From Streptomyces sp. CMB-StM0423 (GTDB lineage Bacteria > Actinomycetota > Actinomycetes > Streptomycetales > Streptomycetaceae): a stretch of 64,000 bases of DNA. Below are positions 7,465 through 18,892 of this stretch, piece after piece. Each line of letters starts with the position of its first letter. The first letter of the stretch is position 1. The translations under genes were made by a program, and so were the position numbers. Location: the NCBI RefSeq assembly GCF_002847285.1, contig NZ_CP025407.1:1488001-1552000 (forward strand). Direction: 5' to 3'. The notes below the pieces were generated by a model. It was not told the origin of the DNA, searched no databases, and worked only from the letters and a program-made list of their open reading frames with translations.

Positions 7465-8817
7465 ATGACCCACTCAGCGAGCGGTTCGTCCATCGGCCGG
7501 CGGTCCCTGCTGGCCGGCGCCGGCTCCGTGGGAGCGGCGGCGGCACTGGCGCCCGTACCGGCGTCCGCGGCAACTCCCCCTGACGCGGCCCCGGCCGGGG
7601 GCGGAGGCGACGCCGCGGGGAACTGGCCGGACCCCGAGCCGTACGGGCTCGCCGACACCCGCGCCGACCTGTGGCCGCGCGACGACAACTCCTTCGTGCT
7701 GCCGCTGGAGTTGCGCCCCCGCGACGAGGAGCGCGGCGTGGTGTGGATGCGCGACACGTACGTCAACTGCTTCTCCGTCGACGGCCGTCCGCTGTACGTC
7801 GCCACCGGCACCACCCGCGTCCCCGGGCTGGAGACCGCGAGCCCGTGGAACGACGGGATCTTCGTCTGGACGGCCCGCTCCCTGCACGGCCCCTGGAAGC
7901 TGGCCGACACCACCGGCATCCGGCCGGACGCGGAGAAGGGCAAGGTGTGGTCGCCTGAGTTCGCCGGCGAGAACCGGCCGGGGCGCACCGTCGTCGCGCC
8001 GTGGCAGGAGTACTGGCACGACGACATGTTCGGCAAGCGCGCCAACGCCTGGGCGCCGGAGGTGCACTACTTCGACGGGCGCTGGTACATCGTGGCGTGC
8101 ATGGGCGACCACTCGCGTCTGGTCGGCTCGTTCATGCTGGTGAGCGAGGGCGGGGTGGAGGGCCCTTACCGGCTGGTCGAGGGCAACCTCGACAAGCCGT
8201 TCGGCGACCCGGTCAGGGGCGGCCCGGCGTTCATCGAGCCCGGCGCTTACCACCACATCGACGGCAGCCTCTACAGCGAGGGCGACGACGCCTGGCTGGT
8301 CCTCCACAACGACCTGTACGCGAAGTTCCGCGACGACATGGAGGACATCGTCCCCGCGACGAGTCTGCCGCGCTTCGAGCAGCAGCGCTACTCCCCCGAG
8401 CCGTATCTGGAGGGCGCCTACGTCTTCAAGCACCGCGGGAAGTACTTCCTGCTGCACGCCGCGTGGGACCGGGCCTCGCTCGACGCGTACGGCAGCACGC
8501 GGCACGCGTACGAGCCGGGCGGCGCCGGCCGGGTGCAGTACCAGTACGACGCGGTGGTGGCCGTCGCCGACCGCTTCGAGGGCCCGTACTCCAGGCGCTG
8601 GACGGCGGGCGTGGGCGCCGGGCACAACAACTTCTTCGCCGACGCGGGCGGCCGGTTGTGGGCGACGTTCTTCCGCAACCCCAACTTCGGCTACTGGGCC
8701 GACCCCGCCCGCATCGCCGACGCCGCCGTCCCCGGCGTCGTACGCCTGGAGTGGACCGGCGGCCGCGACGGGCGCATCTACGTGCAGCGCCGCCGGGGGC
8801 GTACGGCCGCGGACTGA
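7465..8817 (+). CDS. Tat-exported GH43-like glycoside hydrolase
   Basis: A 450-residue secreted protein. The N-terminus GRRSLLAGAG followed by an Ala-rich core is a Tat-like signal with a double arginine, ending near ASAATP. The body has five-bladed-propeller GH43 features: VVWMRDTYVNCFSVDGRPLYVATGT, WAPEVHYFDGRWYIVACMG, IDGSLYSEGDDAWLVLHN and GHNNFFADAGGRLWATFF. It belongs to a divergent GH43-like branch, so the substrate is not assigned. GAGGACGAGAGAAG upstream of the ATG is a purine-rich ribosome site. It is divergent from the ROK regulator and shares its operator, so it probably acts outside the cell on the same glycan that the transporter and sulfatase use. Confidence 0.85.
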   Translation: MTHSASGSSIGRRSLLAGAGSVGAAAALAPVPASAATPPDAAPAGGGGDAAGNWPDPEPYGLADTRADLWPRDDNSFVLPLELRPRDEERGVVWMRDTYVNCFSVDGRPLYVATGTTRVPGLETASPWNDGIFVWTARSLHGPWKLADTTGIRPDAEKGKVWSPEFAGENRPGRTVVAPWQEYWHDDMFGKRANAWAPEVHYFDGRWYIVACMGDHSRLVGSFMLVSEGGVEGPYRLVEGNLDKPFGDPVRGGPAFIEPGAYHHIDGSLYSEGDDAWLVLHNDLYAKFRDDMEDIVPATSLPRFEQQRYSPEPYLEGAYVFKHRGKYFLLHAAWDRASLDAYGSTRHAYEPGGAGRVQYQYDAVVAVADRFEGPYSRRWTAGVGAGHNNFFADAGGRLWATFFRNPNFGYWADPARIADAAVPGVVRLEWTGGRDGRIYVQRRRGRTAAD

Positions 8818-8922
8818 CCGCGCTCCCCCGCTCCCTCCCGGCCCGCGGGTGATCGCCGCCAAGGGTCCCGGCGCGCGGCGGACCGGTGGCAGACTGGCAC
8901 CGGTCCGCCGAAGGAGCACGCA

Positions 8923-10014
8923 GTGTCGATGATCAAAAGCCTCCGCCACGTGGTGCGCAGGGCACCCCGGCGCACGGTGGACCTGAGCCACCACGCCCGC
9001 TCGCCGCTCGGCAACGCGGTGGTGAACTGCGTGTCCTACCTGGACGGCGCCCGGCTCCAGCAGGGCAACTGCCCGGCCGCCGAGGCGCTGCGGCAGGTGC
9101 GCAGGCGCGGGCACGGCTTCGTGTGGATCGGGCTGCACGAACCGCGGCAGGAGGAGTTCGCCGGTTTCGCGGACCTCTTCGGGCTGCATCCGCTCGCGGT
9201 GGAGGACGCGGTGCACGCGCACCAGCGGCCCAAGGTCGAGCAGTACGACGACACGCTCTTCGCCGTCTTCAAGACCGTGCGCTACGTGGAGCACGCGGAG
9301 CTGACCGCGACCAGCGAGGTCGTCGACACCGGCGAGCTGATGGTCTTCGCAGGACCCGACTTCGTGATCACCATCCGGCACGGGCCGCACGGCTCGCTGG
9401 GCCCGCTGCGGGAGGCGCTGGAGGCGGCGCCCGAGCAGCTCGCCCAGGGCCCGGCGGCGGTGCTGCACGCGATAGCCGACCACGTCGTCGACGACTACCT
9501 CGCGGTGACCGACGCGGTGCAGCGCGACATCGACGACGTGGAGTCCGCCGTCTTCAGCGAGCACGCCCGCAGCGGCGACGCGGGCCGGATCTACCAGCTC
9601 AAGCGCGAGCTGCTGGAGCTGCGCCGGGCCGTCGCCCCGCTGGACCGGCCGCTGCAGCGCCTCGCGACTCATCCCATACCGCACATCGCGCCGGGGATCC
9701 GGGCCTACTTCCGGGACGTGGCCGACCACCTCCAGCGGATCACCGACCAGATCACGTCGTACGACGCGCTGCTGGACTCCATCCTCCAGGCGCATCTGGC
9801 GCAGGTGACCGTGGCGCAGAACGAGGACATGCGAAAGATCACGGCATGGGCGGCGATCATCGCGATCCCGACCATGGTGTGCGGGGTGTACGGGATGAAC
9901 TTCGACTACATGCCGGGGCTGGAGTCGGTCTACGGGTATCCGGCGACGCTGCTGGTCATCGCGGTGGCCTGTTACGTGGTGCACCGGGGGTTCCGGCGCA
10001 ACGGCTGGCTCTGA
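8923..10014 (+). CDS. corA: CorA-type magnesium/divalent-cation channel
   Basis: A 363-residue protein with a large cytoplasmic domain and two C-terminal membrane helices. The selectivity signature GMN is present in VCGVYGMNFDYMPGL, between TM1 (ITAWAAIIAIPTMV) and TM2 (PATLLVIAVACYVVH). The N-terminal part has the usual WIGLHEP and HPLAVEDAVHAHQRPKVEQYDD motifs. The GTG start follows AAGGAG at an ordinary distance. Members form pentamers that admit Mg2+ and sometimes Co2+ or Ni2+. It is a single gene between the GH43 and katG, and the basic C-terminal tail RRNGWL is normal. Confidence 0.95.
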   Translation: MSMIKSLRHVVRRAPRRTVDLSHHARSPLGNAVVNCVSYLDGARLQQGNCPAAEALRQVRRRGHGFVWIGLHEPRQEEFAGFADLFGLHPLAVEDAVHAHQRPKVEQYDDTLFAVFKTVRYVEHAELTATSEVVDTGELMVFAGPDFVITIRHGPHGSLGPLREALEAAPEQLAQGPAAVLHAIADHVVDDYLAVTDAVQRDIDDVESAVFSEHARSGDAGRIYQLKRELLELRRAVAPLDRPLQRLATHPIPHIAPGIRAYFRDVADHLQRITDQITSYDALLDSILQAHLAQVTVAQNEDMRKITAWAAIIAIPTMVCGVYGMNFDYMPGLESVYGYPATLLVIAVACYVVHRGFRRNGWL

Positions 10015-10023
10015 GGCCCGTAG

Positions 10024-12600
<2,577 letters not shown>

Positions 12601-12628
12601 GTCCGGTCCGGTCCCGATCCGACCCGTC

Positions 12629-12665
12629 CGGGCCGGCCCCCTTCCTCGCGAGGGGGGCCGGCCCG
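12629..12665. terminator. Bidirectional terminator between katG and the GtrA-like gene
   Basis: A long GC stem: CGGGCCGGCCCCC on the left pairs with GGGGGGCCGGCCCG on the right around a short TTCCTCGCGA loop. It lies between two convergent genes and probably ends both transcripts. Confidence 0.75.
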
Positions 12666-12682
12666 GCGGCTTTCCGGCCGTG

Positions 12683-13192
12683 CTACGCGGCCATCGTCAC
12701 CGACGTCCGGGCGAGGGCCGGGGTGCGGCGGCCGCGGCGGGTGCGGCGGTCGTCGGCGAAGACGACGGCGCGGAGGACCGCGAAGCGGCCTATGCCCGCC
12801 AGGGCCGACGCGGAGAGGTAGACGGCCTGTTCGGTGACGACCGAGGGGTTCGGCTGCGCCGCGTGCAGCGCCAGCAGCGCGGCGGTGGTGAAGGCGTAGC
12901 AGACGGCGACCGTCAGCGCCGACTGGAGGTGGACCCGCCAGCCGCCGCGCTCGCTGCGGAACGACACCCGGCCGTGCAGCTCGGTGGCGAGCAGCGTCGA
13001 GACCACGGTGATCAGCGCGTTGGCGACCATCATCGGCATGGCACCGTCGAGGAGCACGAGCGCGCCGCTGGAGGCCAGCCCGACGCCGCCACCGCAGGCC
13101 ACGAACCGGGCGAAGGCCGCGACGGCCGGGCGGCTGGGGAGCTGAATCACGGTGTCCTCCGAAGTCGGTGCGCACCGCCGTTGCGATGACAC
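12683..13192 (-). CDS. GtrA-like small membrane protein
   Basis: A protein of up to 169 residues with four hydrophobic segments: near FARFVACGGGVGLASSGALVLL, MMVANALITVVSTLLATE, ALTVAVCYAFTTAALLAL and a shorter fourth around VYLSASALAGIGRFAVLRAVVF. The layout and final RFAVLRxxVF motif match the GtrA/DPMS-associated family, whose members help move lipid-linked sugars or act in wall glycosylation. A GTG about 14 codons in, before IQLPSRP, is an alternative start. It stands alone, so its partner glycosyltransferase is not visible here. Confidence 0.72.
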   Translation of the reverse strand: MSSQRRCAPTSEDTVIQLPSRPAVAAFARFVACGGGVGLASSGALVLLDGAMPMMVANALITVVSTLLATELHGRVSFRSERGGWRVHLQSALTVAVCYAFTTAALLALHAAQPNPSVVTEQAVYLSASALAGIGRFAVLRAVVFADDRRTRRGRRTPALARTSVTMAA

Positions 13193-13345
13193 CCTCGAAG
13201 TTACGGATCATCCGGACCCGGCACGATCCGGGTTCCCCCCGGCCTTGGTAGGGGTTACCCCCCCTCCGCCCCTGAGGGCTGGCCTCCCCCCGTGGTAGCG
13301 CTCAGGGCCACCGCACCCACCGGTCCCGGCCCCGAACCCGCCCTC

Positions 13346-13789
13346 CTACCAGCGCAGTTCCCCCGTCTCGTCCTGGAACGTCCCGGTCGGCCCGGCGCCG
13401 CCGAGGGTCGCCAGCCGTACGACGGTCCGCGCGCTCTCCGCCGCCGTCCTGCCGCCGCCGAACCCGGCGGTGAGGTCGGTGGCGGTGAACCCGGGCTCGA
13501 TCGCGTTGAACCCGATGCCCGGCTCGGACTTGGCGTACTGGACGGTGAGCATCGTGGCCGCGGCCTTGGACGCGGAGTACAGCGCCGTCGGCAGGTGGTA
13601 CTCCGGCCGGCCGGGGTTGTTCACCGCCCAGAACGACCCGGCGCTGCTCGACACCGTCACCACCGCGGGGTCGGCGGACTTCCGCAGCAGCGGGGCGCCG
13701 AGGTAGACGTCGTGGCCCAGCTCGACGAGCTGCCTGGCCGTCTCGAAACCTATGCCCTTGTTGGCACCGGTGATCAGCGTGATGGTCAT
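13346..13789 (-). pseudogene. Short-chain dehydrogenase with its middle deleted in frame
   Basis: The frame is open for 147 codons, but normal SDRs have about 230-245. The NAD(P) motif TGANKGIG and early helix are intact up to HDVYLGA. The sequence then jumps at about 13690-13697 into PLLRKSADPAVVTVSSSAG, the strand carrying the catalytic Ser. Some 85 residues, including the NNAG strand, are missing. The YSASKAA catalytic motif and C-terminus remain (IEPGFTATDLTAGFGG). The loss of a central beta-alpha unit should prevent folding, so I call it a pseudogene although no stop interrupts it. It is divergent from a decayed TetR gene, probably its former regulator. Confidence 0.75.
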
Positions 13790-13829
13790 GCGTCTCCTCG
13801 GGACACCACGGCGCCAGACTTCCGCAGCA

Positions 13830-14135
13830 CCACCCGCCCGGCACACCCGCGGGGCCGCCTCGGCGTCCAGGGCGCCCCTGGCCGCGGGCGACTCATCCCG
13901 CGAGGTACGCGACCTCCTCGCCGACTGGCGCACCACCGCGTACTCCCGCATCCGCGACCGCTTCGAACGGGCCGTCGAGGAGGGCGACCTGCCCGCGGAG
14001 AGCGACCCGGCCCTGCTGGCCCGCTACGTAGCCACCCTGGCCTTCGGCATCGCCGTCCAGGCGGCGAGCGGCGTCCCCCGCGAAGACCTCCAGCAGATGG
14101 CCACCGCGGCGCCGGCCTCGGGCCCCCTCCACTGA
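13830..14135 (+). pseudogene. Remnant of a TetR-family regulator
   Basis: Only the ligand-binding C-terminal part survives: REVRDLLADWRTTAYSRIRD, ERAVEEGDLPAESDPALLARYVATLAFGIAVQAASG. This is the usual end of a common TetR group. The preceding family motif PRGxLxVQGA is visible in another frame (PRGRLGVQGA, about 13848-13878), so a frameshift lies near 13877. The whole N-terminal helix-turn-helix is absent. It lies divergent to the deleted SDR gene, the usual TetR-SDR pair, and both have decayed. Confidence 0.72.
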
Positions 14136-14207
14136 GGGATACCGGCCGCGCGCTTCACCGCCCGGGCGGCCGGGGTCCGGTTGCGACGGGCGGTGCGGCG
14201 GAGGGGT

Positions 14208-14780
14208 TCAGCGGACGACGTCGAAGACGTTCTTCTGGATGCCGTTGGCGTACGCCTCGGCGGAGACCAGCTTCAGCTTCTGGGTGTCCTTGGACGTGTC
14301 GCTGTACAGGCGCTTGCCCGCGCCCAGCAGCAGGGGGAAGACCAGCAGGTGGTAGCGGTCGATGAGGCCCGCGTCCGCCAGGCTGTGGTTGAGGGTCGCG
14401 CTGCCGTGGACGATGATCGGCGCGCCCTCCGTCTCCTTCAGGGCGGCGATGTCGTCGAGGGAGCGCAGGATGGTGATGTCACCCCAGTCGGTGACGAGGT
14501 CGTCCGCGGCGAGGGTGGTGGAGACGACGTACTTCGGCAGCACCTTGTATCTGGCGAACTCCTCCATGCCCGGCCACACCGGGCTGAACGCCTCGTAGCT
14601 GACGCGGCCCATCATCAGCGCGCCGGCTTCCTCCTGCTCTTCGCCCTTGAGCGCGTACGCCTCGGGGAGGAACTCGGTCTCCTTGAAGGTCCAGCCGGAG
14701 TTGCGGTAGCCGGGCTCGCCGCCCGGGGCCTCCATGACGCCGTCGAGGGAGACGAAGGCGGTGCTGATGAGAGTGCGCAT
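14208..14780 (-). CDS. RibD C-terminal/dihydrofolate-reductase-like protein
   Basis: A 190-residue protein of the YyaP/RibD-C (DHFR-like) family. The opening MRTLISTAFVSLDGVMEAPGG, the GALMMGRVSYEAFSPVWPG segment, IIVHGSATLNHSLADAGLID and LLVFPLLLGAGKRLY are the conserved nucleotide-binding parts. Members bind NADPH, and the real substrate is mostly unknown. Its N- and C-termini are complete. It stands alone on the minus strand, well separated from the next gene, and nothing around it indicates riboflavin or folate synthesis. Confidence 0.88.
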   Translation of the reverse strand: MRTLISTAFVSLDGVMEAPGGEPGYRNSGWTFKETEFLPEAYALKGEEQEEAGALMMGRVSYEAFSPVWPGMEEFARYKVLPKYVVSTTLAADDLVTDWGDITILRSLDDIAALKETEGAPIIVHGSATLNHSLADAGLIDRYHLLVFPLLLGAGKRLYSDTSKDTQKLKLVSAEAYANGIQKNVFDVVR

Positions 14781-14922
14781 GGTTGTCGCTCCTGATCCGG
14801 TGGTGGCTGCGGCGGGGTGGCCCCGCGCCGCTTGCGGTCATCCCTTACGACGGCACCGGCACCCGAAAGTCATCGCCCGCCGCGCGCCCGCCTTTCGGCA
14901 GCCCGGCTTCAGCAGCCCGGCC

Positions 14923-16020
14923 TCAGTAGCGCAGCACCGCCGCGATGCGGGCGTGGTCCGCGAGGGCGTCGTCGGGGACGAACGTGACGTCGGCGCCGGT
15001 GTCGAGGGCCTGCTCGACGATCTCGTCCACGATGTCGTGGCGGGCCTGCGGGTCGTCGTCCTCGGCCGGGACCAGGTGGTCGTCGTCGGCCGCGCGCACG
15101 GTGATGCGGTAGTTCTCCTCCACGACCAGGCGGTGGACGCGGCCGTCGGTGACCTTCGACCACACCTCGTCCACCCCGCCCGCGAACGCCCGGCGCCCCC
15201 GGGCCTCGTCCAGCGCGGCGATGGCCGCGGCGGCATGCTGGCGCGCCTGCGTCTCCAGGGCCGGGGCGACGGTGCGGGCGACCGCGTCCGGCGGGCCCTG
15301 GGCCAGGCCGCCGTGCGGGATGTGGACGGCGGTGGCGGAGGCGGTGCCGGTGTCGGCGAGGAGGGCCAGGGCGGCGTCCGCGCCGGTGGCGTAGAGGGGC
15401 CGGGGGTCCCTGGCGAGGACGGTGTGCAGCGCGGCGTCGGCGTCGCGCAGGAAGATGCGGACCTCCTCGTCGCGGAACGTGCTGGGCGTGTCCCCGATCC
15501 GCTCCTCGCGCTCCGCGTCCGGGTTGTCCACGGTCCTGGTCATCGGGAAGCCATCGGCGGTGGCCTCGGTGACGCGCTCGCCCGAGCCGCTCCACAGGGT
15601 GACGCGGTCGGCGGCCAGGGACAGCACCCAGTACGGGCGCTGCGCCGCGTAGGCCGCCACCAGGTTGCGGGTGAGGAACGAGTCGGCCAGCACGACCCGT
15701 TCGGGGACGGCGCGCGGGAGGGCGTACACGTGGTGCTCGGCCACGGTGGCGAAGATGACGAGGCCGTCGAGCGCCAGGGAGAGGTCGGTCTCCTCGACGG
15801 CCGCGTTGAGCTGCGCGCGGATCTCGTCGCGGGCCGCGCGCGTCACGCCGGGGTCGCGGTCGAGCTGCCGCTCGGCCTCGGCGATGACGTTGCGCAGCCG
15901 TACGGAGTCCTCCGCGTTGCGCGGCGCGCGCCGGTGCGTGGGCAGCGTGAGCGACACGGCGGGGTACGGGCGCCGCTCGCGCAGCTCCGCGAGCGCCGTG
16001 GGGGTGAGCGAGGTGTCCAT
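14923..16020 (-). CDS. Bacterial archaeo-eukaryotic release-factor-like protein (baeRF family 3 type)
   Basis: A 365-residue protein that looks like the baeRF group, bacterial relatives of the eRF1/pelota middle and C-terminal domains. Seen here are SLTLPTHRRAPRNAEDSVRLRNVIAEAERQL near the start, LDGLVIFATVAEHHVYALP, and later PRPLYATGADAALALLADT and the C-terminal half VDEIVEQALDTGADVTFVPDDALADHARIAAVLRY. That end resembles the eRF1 third domain. The group is proposed to act on ribosomes or tRNA under stress, but experimental work is scarce. It lies 101 bases downstream of a universal stress protein on the same strand, supporting a stress role. No GGQ motif was seen. Confidence 0.78.
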   Translation of the reverse strand: MDTSLTPTALAELRERRPYPAVSLTLPTHRRAPRNAEDSVRLRNVIAEAERQLDRDPGVTRAARDEIRAQLNAAVEETDLSLALDGLVIFATVAEHHVYALPRAVPERVVLADSFLTRNLVAAYAAQRPYWVLSLAADRVTLWSGSGERVTEATADGFPMTRTVDNPDAEREERIGDTPSTFRDEEVRIFLRDADAALHTVLARDPRPLYATGADAALALLADTGTASATAVHIPHGGLAQGPPDAVARTVAPALETQARQHAAAAIAALDEARGRRAFAGGVDEVWSKVTDGRVHRLVVEENYRITVRAADDDHLVPAEDDDPQARHDIVDEIVEQALDTGADVTFVPDDALADHARIAAVLRY

Positions 16021-16121
16021 CGTGCCTCTCCAGGTCCTTCGGCCGTCGGTGCGGCGGGGGTCAGGGCCGGTCAGGGCCGGTTCGGGACTGCGGGGTCGGA
16101 GCGTGGGGGGCCGGTGCCGGG

Positions 16122-17006
16122 TCAGGAGCGCTCACCCGCGCCGCGTACGACGGCGACCGGGCAGTGCGCGTGCTGGAGGAGCGCGTGGCTGACCGAGCCG
16201 AGGAGCAGCCCGGCGAAGCCGCCGTGGCCGCGGGCGCCGGTGACGAGGAGGCCGGCGTCCTTGCTGGCCTCGATGAGCAGTTCGCGGGCCGAGCCCTCGA
16301 CGGCGGTACGTTCGACGCGTACGTCCGGATACGACTTCTCGGCGCCCGCCAGCGCCTCGGCGAGCACCCGGTCGCCCGCCGCGGCCGGCCCTTCCGCGGC
16401 GGCACCGGCCGGCTCGTCCCGCCGCGGCGAGAACCTGGTCCAGGCGCTCCCCACGTGCAGCGCGACGAGCCCGCTCCGCCGCCTGGCCGCCTCGGCGAAG
16501 GCGAACTCCACGGCGGCGGCCCCGGCCGGCGAGCCGTCGACCGCCAGCAGCACGGGACCGCGGGGTCCTGCGCCGCCGACGCGTACGACGAGCACGGGGC
16601 AGTGGCCGTACGCGGACAGATGAACCGCCGTCGAGCCCACGAGCAGCCGGGCGAACGCGCCGAGGCCGCGGCCGGCGACGACCGCCAACTGCGCGGTCTT
16701 CGTCTCCTTGACCATGACCTCCATGGCCTCGCCCGTCACGACGGCCCCGTGGACCCTGACGCGGGGCTCCGACGTGCGGGCGTGCGCCACGGCGTCGTCG
16801 ACGACCTTCTGGGCCTCCTTGCGCAGCGCGGTGTCCCCCGGGAGCATCGCGGCGGCGCCGGGGTAGGCACCGAAGGCCGGCCAGAGGAACGCGTGCACGA
16901 CCCGCAGGGGGCACCCGCGCAGCTTCGCCTCGCGCGCGGCGACCGCGACCGCGTCGAGGCCCGCCGCGGAGCCGTCCACGCCCACGACGACCGGCGCAGT
17001 CTCCAT
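16122..17006 (-). CDS. Tandem universal stress protein
   Basis: A 294-residue protein with two UspA domains. Domain 1 begins VVVGVDGSAAGLDAVAVAAREA and ends VVAGRGLGAFARLLVGSTAVHLSAYGHCPVLVV. Domain 2 begins PVLLAVDGSPAGAAAVEFAF and ends LVTGARGHGGFAGLLLGSVSHALLQHAHCPVAVV. Both carry the G-x2-G-x9-G-S/T ATP-binding pattern. The ATG at METAPVVV was chosen because the family core starts at once; the longer frame upstream is Gly/Arg-rich and not homologous-looking. It is probably co-transcribed with the baeRF gene. In actinobacteria such genes are often part of dormancy or redox-stress regulons. Confidence 0.93.
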   Translation of the reverse strand: METAPVVVGVDGSAAGLDAVAVAAREAKLRGCPLRVVHAFLWPAFGAYPGAAAMLPGDTALRKEAQKVVDDAVAHARTSEPRVRVHGAVVTGEAMEVMVKETKTAQLAVVAGRGLGAFARLLVGSTAVHLSAYGHCPVLVVRVGGAGPRGPVLLAVDGSPAGAAAVEFAFAEAARRRSGLVALHVGSAWTRFSPRRDEPAGAAAEGPAAAGDRVLAEALAGAEKSYPDVRVERTAVEGSARELLIEASKDAGLLVTGARGHGGFAGLLLGSVSHALLQHAHCPVAVVRGAGERS

Positions 17007-17253
17007 CCCGCCACTCTCCGTTCCCGCGCGCCCGCCACACGCCTCCCGCGGGCCGCACACCAGGGGTCCTGACCCGAGCCTGTGCCACCCGCGCCGGACA
17101 CACCAGCGCTACGCCCGCAGTCGGGTGACCGCACCCCGGAGCAGCCTGGCGGCGGCGCGCCGGGCCGGGAGGAGAGGACCGCGGGAATCGGGGAGCCGCG
17201 CCACGGCTTCCCGTGTCCGCTTCGGTGCGGTCCCCGGTGATCCCTGACAACCG

Positions 17254-18723
17254 CTACGGGGCCGCGTTCATCAGGTCCAGGGCGCTCTGCTGGCGGGCCG
17301 CGTCGGTCTTGTCCAGCGGGCCGTACCAGCGCAGGCCGTACTGGTCGAGAGCGTTGCGGTCGGAGGTGTGGGCGCGGTCCGCCTGGCGTGTGAGGTAGGC
17401 CGTGTACGGGTGGTCGGGCAGGGCGGCGTTGAGCTTGCCCAGGCCGCGGACGTGGGCGCCCTTGAACGACGGGCCGTCCGCGCCGCAGTCGCCCGACTCG
17501 CAGGGGTCGCGCAGGATGCCGTCCGCGGTGTGCAGTGACGGCGCCGTGGTCGCGGCGTCGGCGAGCCGGCGGGCGGTGGTCAGGAGGGCGTCCTCGCCGG
17601 TGGCGCGGTGGAGTTCGGTGAGGGCGCCGAGCAGCACGCCCTGGTTGTACGACCAGACCGGCTGGCCGTTGTTGCGGCAGGTGCCCAGGTCGATGCCGTC
17701 GTTGACCAGGGAGGAGCCGTTGATCATGCCGGTGCCCTGGAACCAGGTCCAGCCGTCGCGCGCCCGCTTCAGATACGCGGTGTCGCCCGCGACGCGGTTG
17801 TGCAGGGCCGCGTTGAGGTGGATGTAGAGGGAGTTGGAGATGGCGTTCTTGTACGTCTTCGCCTGGCTCCACCACACGCCGCCGCCGCAGCGGCCGTCCC
17901 AGTACGCGGCCATGTGGTCGGCGTCGGCGCGGGCGGTGTCGAGGTAGCGGCGGTCGCCGGTCAGGTCGTACGCGGCGATCCAGGCCAGGCCCCACCAGCC
18001 GGTGTCGTCGATGTAGTCGTTGCGGAACTGGCCCTGGTGGGCGCCGAGCTGGCGGTCGTAGGTGTTCGCGACGGCGTACTCGTAGCTGCGCATGCCGCTG
18101 ACGCGGATGTTGTCGATGACGGCGGTGAGGGCGTTGGCGGAGTTCCACCAGCCGGTGGTGGCGAAGAGGCCGGTGCCCTGGTCGTAGAAGGACATCTGCG
18201 CGGTGGCGGCGGCGGTTCTGCGGTCCCAGGCGTTCCAGGTGCTGCGGGCCCAGGGGGTGCAGGCGATGTCGGGGCGGTCGGCGGCCTTGCCGCAGGCGCG
18301 CAGGGCGCCGACGCCGCGGTTCGCCCAGTCGTCGACGTTGTACATGCCGGTGCGCCAGCCGCGCTGGCCGGCGGGGATGGCGGTGTTGCCGAGCCGGCTG
18401 CCGGAGGCCCAGGTGCGGCCGCCGTCGAAGGAGCGGTCGAGCCAGACCTCGTCACCGGGGCTGCCGTTGCCGATCGTCGCCCAGCCCATGGCGCTGTCGT
18501 CGTCCACGTGCAGCGCGAAGGTGCGGGAGAAGAGGGTGGCGGTGACGGCGGTGCGGTCGCGGGTGGCCTGGGCGGGGTCACGGGCGTCGCAGTAAACGTT
18601 GCAGATCCGGGCGAGTTCGGGTGCGGCGGGTGCGGGTTGCGCCGCGGATGTGGGGGCGGGGACGGCGGCCAGGGAGCCGGCGGCGAGTGCGGCCGCCGCC
18701 GTCAGCGTCGCTAAGCGCTTCAT
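17254..18723 (-). CDS. Secreted GH76 enzyme (endo-alpha-1,6-mannanase type)
   Basis: A 489-residue secreted hydrolase. The signal peptide is [28 protein letters not shown]. The (alpha/alpha)6-barrel GH76 signature with paired catalytic aspartates is [23 protein letters not shown]. Other typical pieces are [46 protein letters not shown] and [13 protein letters not shown]. Known members cut alpha-1,6-mannan of fungal walls or mycobacterial glycolipids. The ATG at 18723 is preferred; two upstream GTG codons (18732, 18729) are in frame. No strong ribosome site precedes any of them. A promoter-like AT-rich stretch lies at about 18820-18836. The gene stands alone. Confidence 0.92.
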   Translation of the reverse strand: MKRLATLTAAAALAAGSLAAVPAPTSAAQPAPAAPELARICNVYCDARDPAQATRDRTAVTATLFSRTFALHVDDDSAMGWATIGNGSPGDEVWLDRSFDGGRTWASGSRLGNTAIPAGQRGWRTGMYNVDDWANRGVGALRACGKAADRPDIACTPWARSTWNAWDRRTAAATAQMSFYDQGTGLFATTGWWNSANALTAVIDNIRVSGMRSYEYAVANTYDRQLGAHQGQFRNDYIDDTGWWGLAWIAAYDLTGDRRYLDTARADADHMAAYWDGRCGGGVWWSQAKTYKNAISNSLYIHLNAALHNRVAGDTAYLKRARDGWTWFQGTGMINGSSLVNDGIDLGTCRNNGQPVWSYNQGVLLGALTELHRATGEDALLTTARRLADAATTAPSLHTADGILRDPCESGDCGADGPSFKGAHVRGLGKLNAALPDHPYTAYLTRQADRAHTSDRNALDQYGLRWYGPLDKTDAARQQSALDLMNAAP

Positions 18724-18892
18724 ATGCACCACAGTGACCGGATGTCATGTTTACGTCAATGACTTCGGCCCCGGGTCTGGACGGCGTGCCCGGGTGGTGG
18801 TGTCGTACGACATGAGCCTCATCTTTATAACGTTGTAGAGCCGGAGGAACCCCGTACCCACTCCCCCACACCCCCCGCGCCCCCACGAGCAC

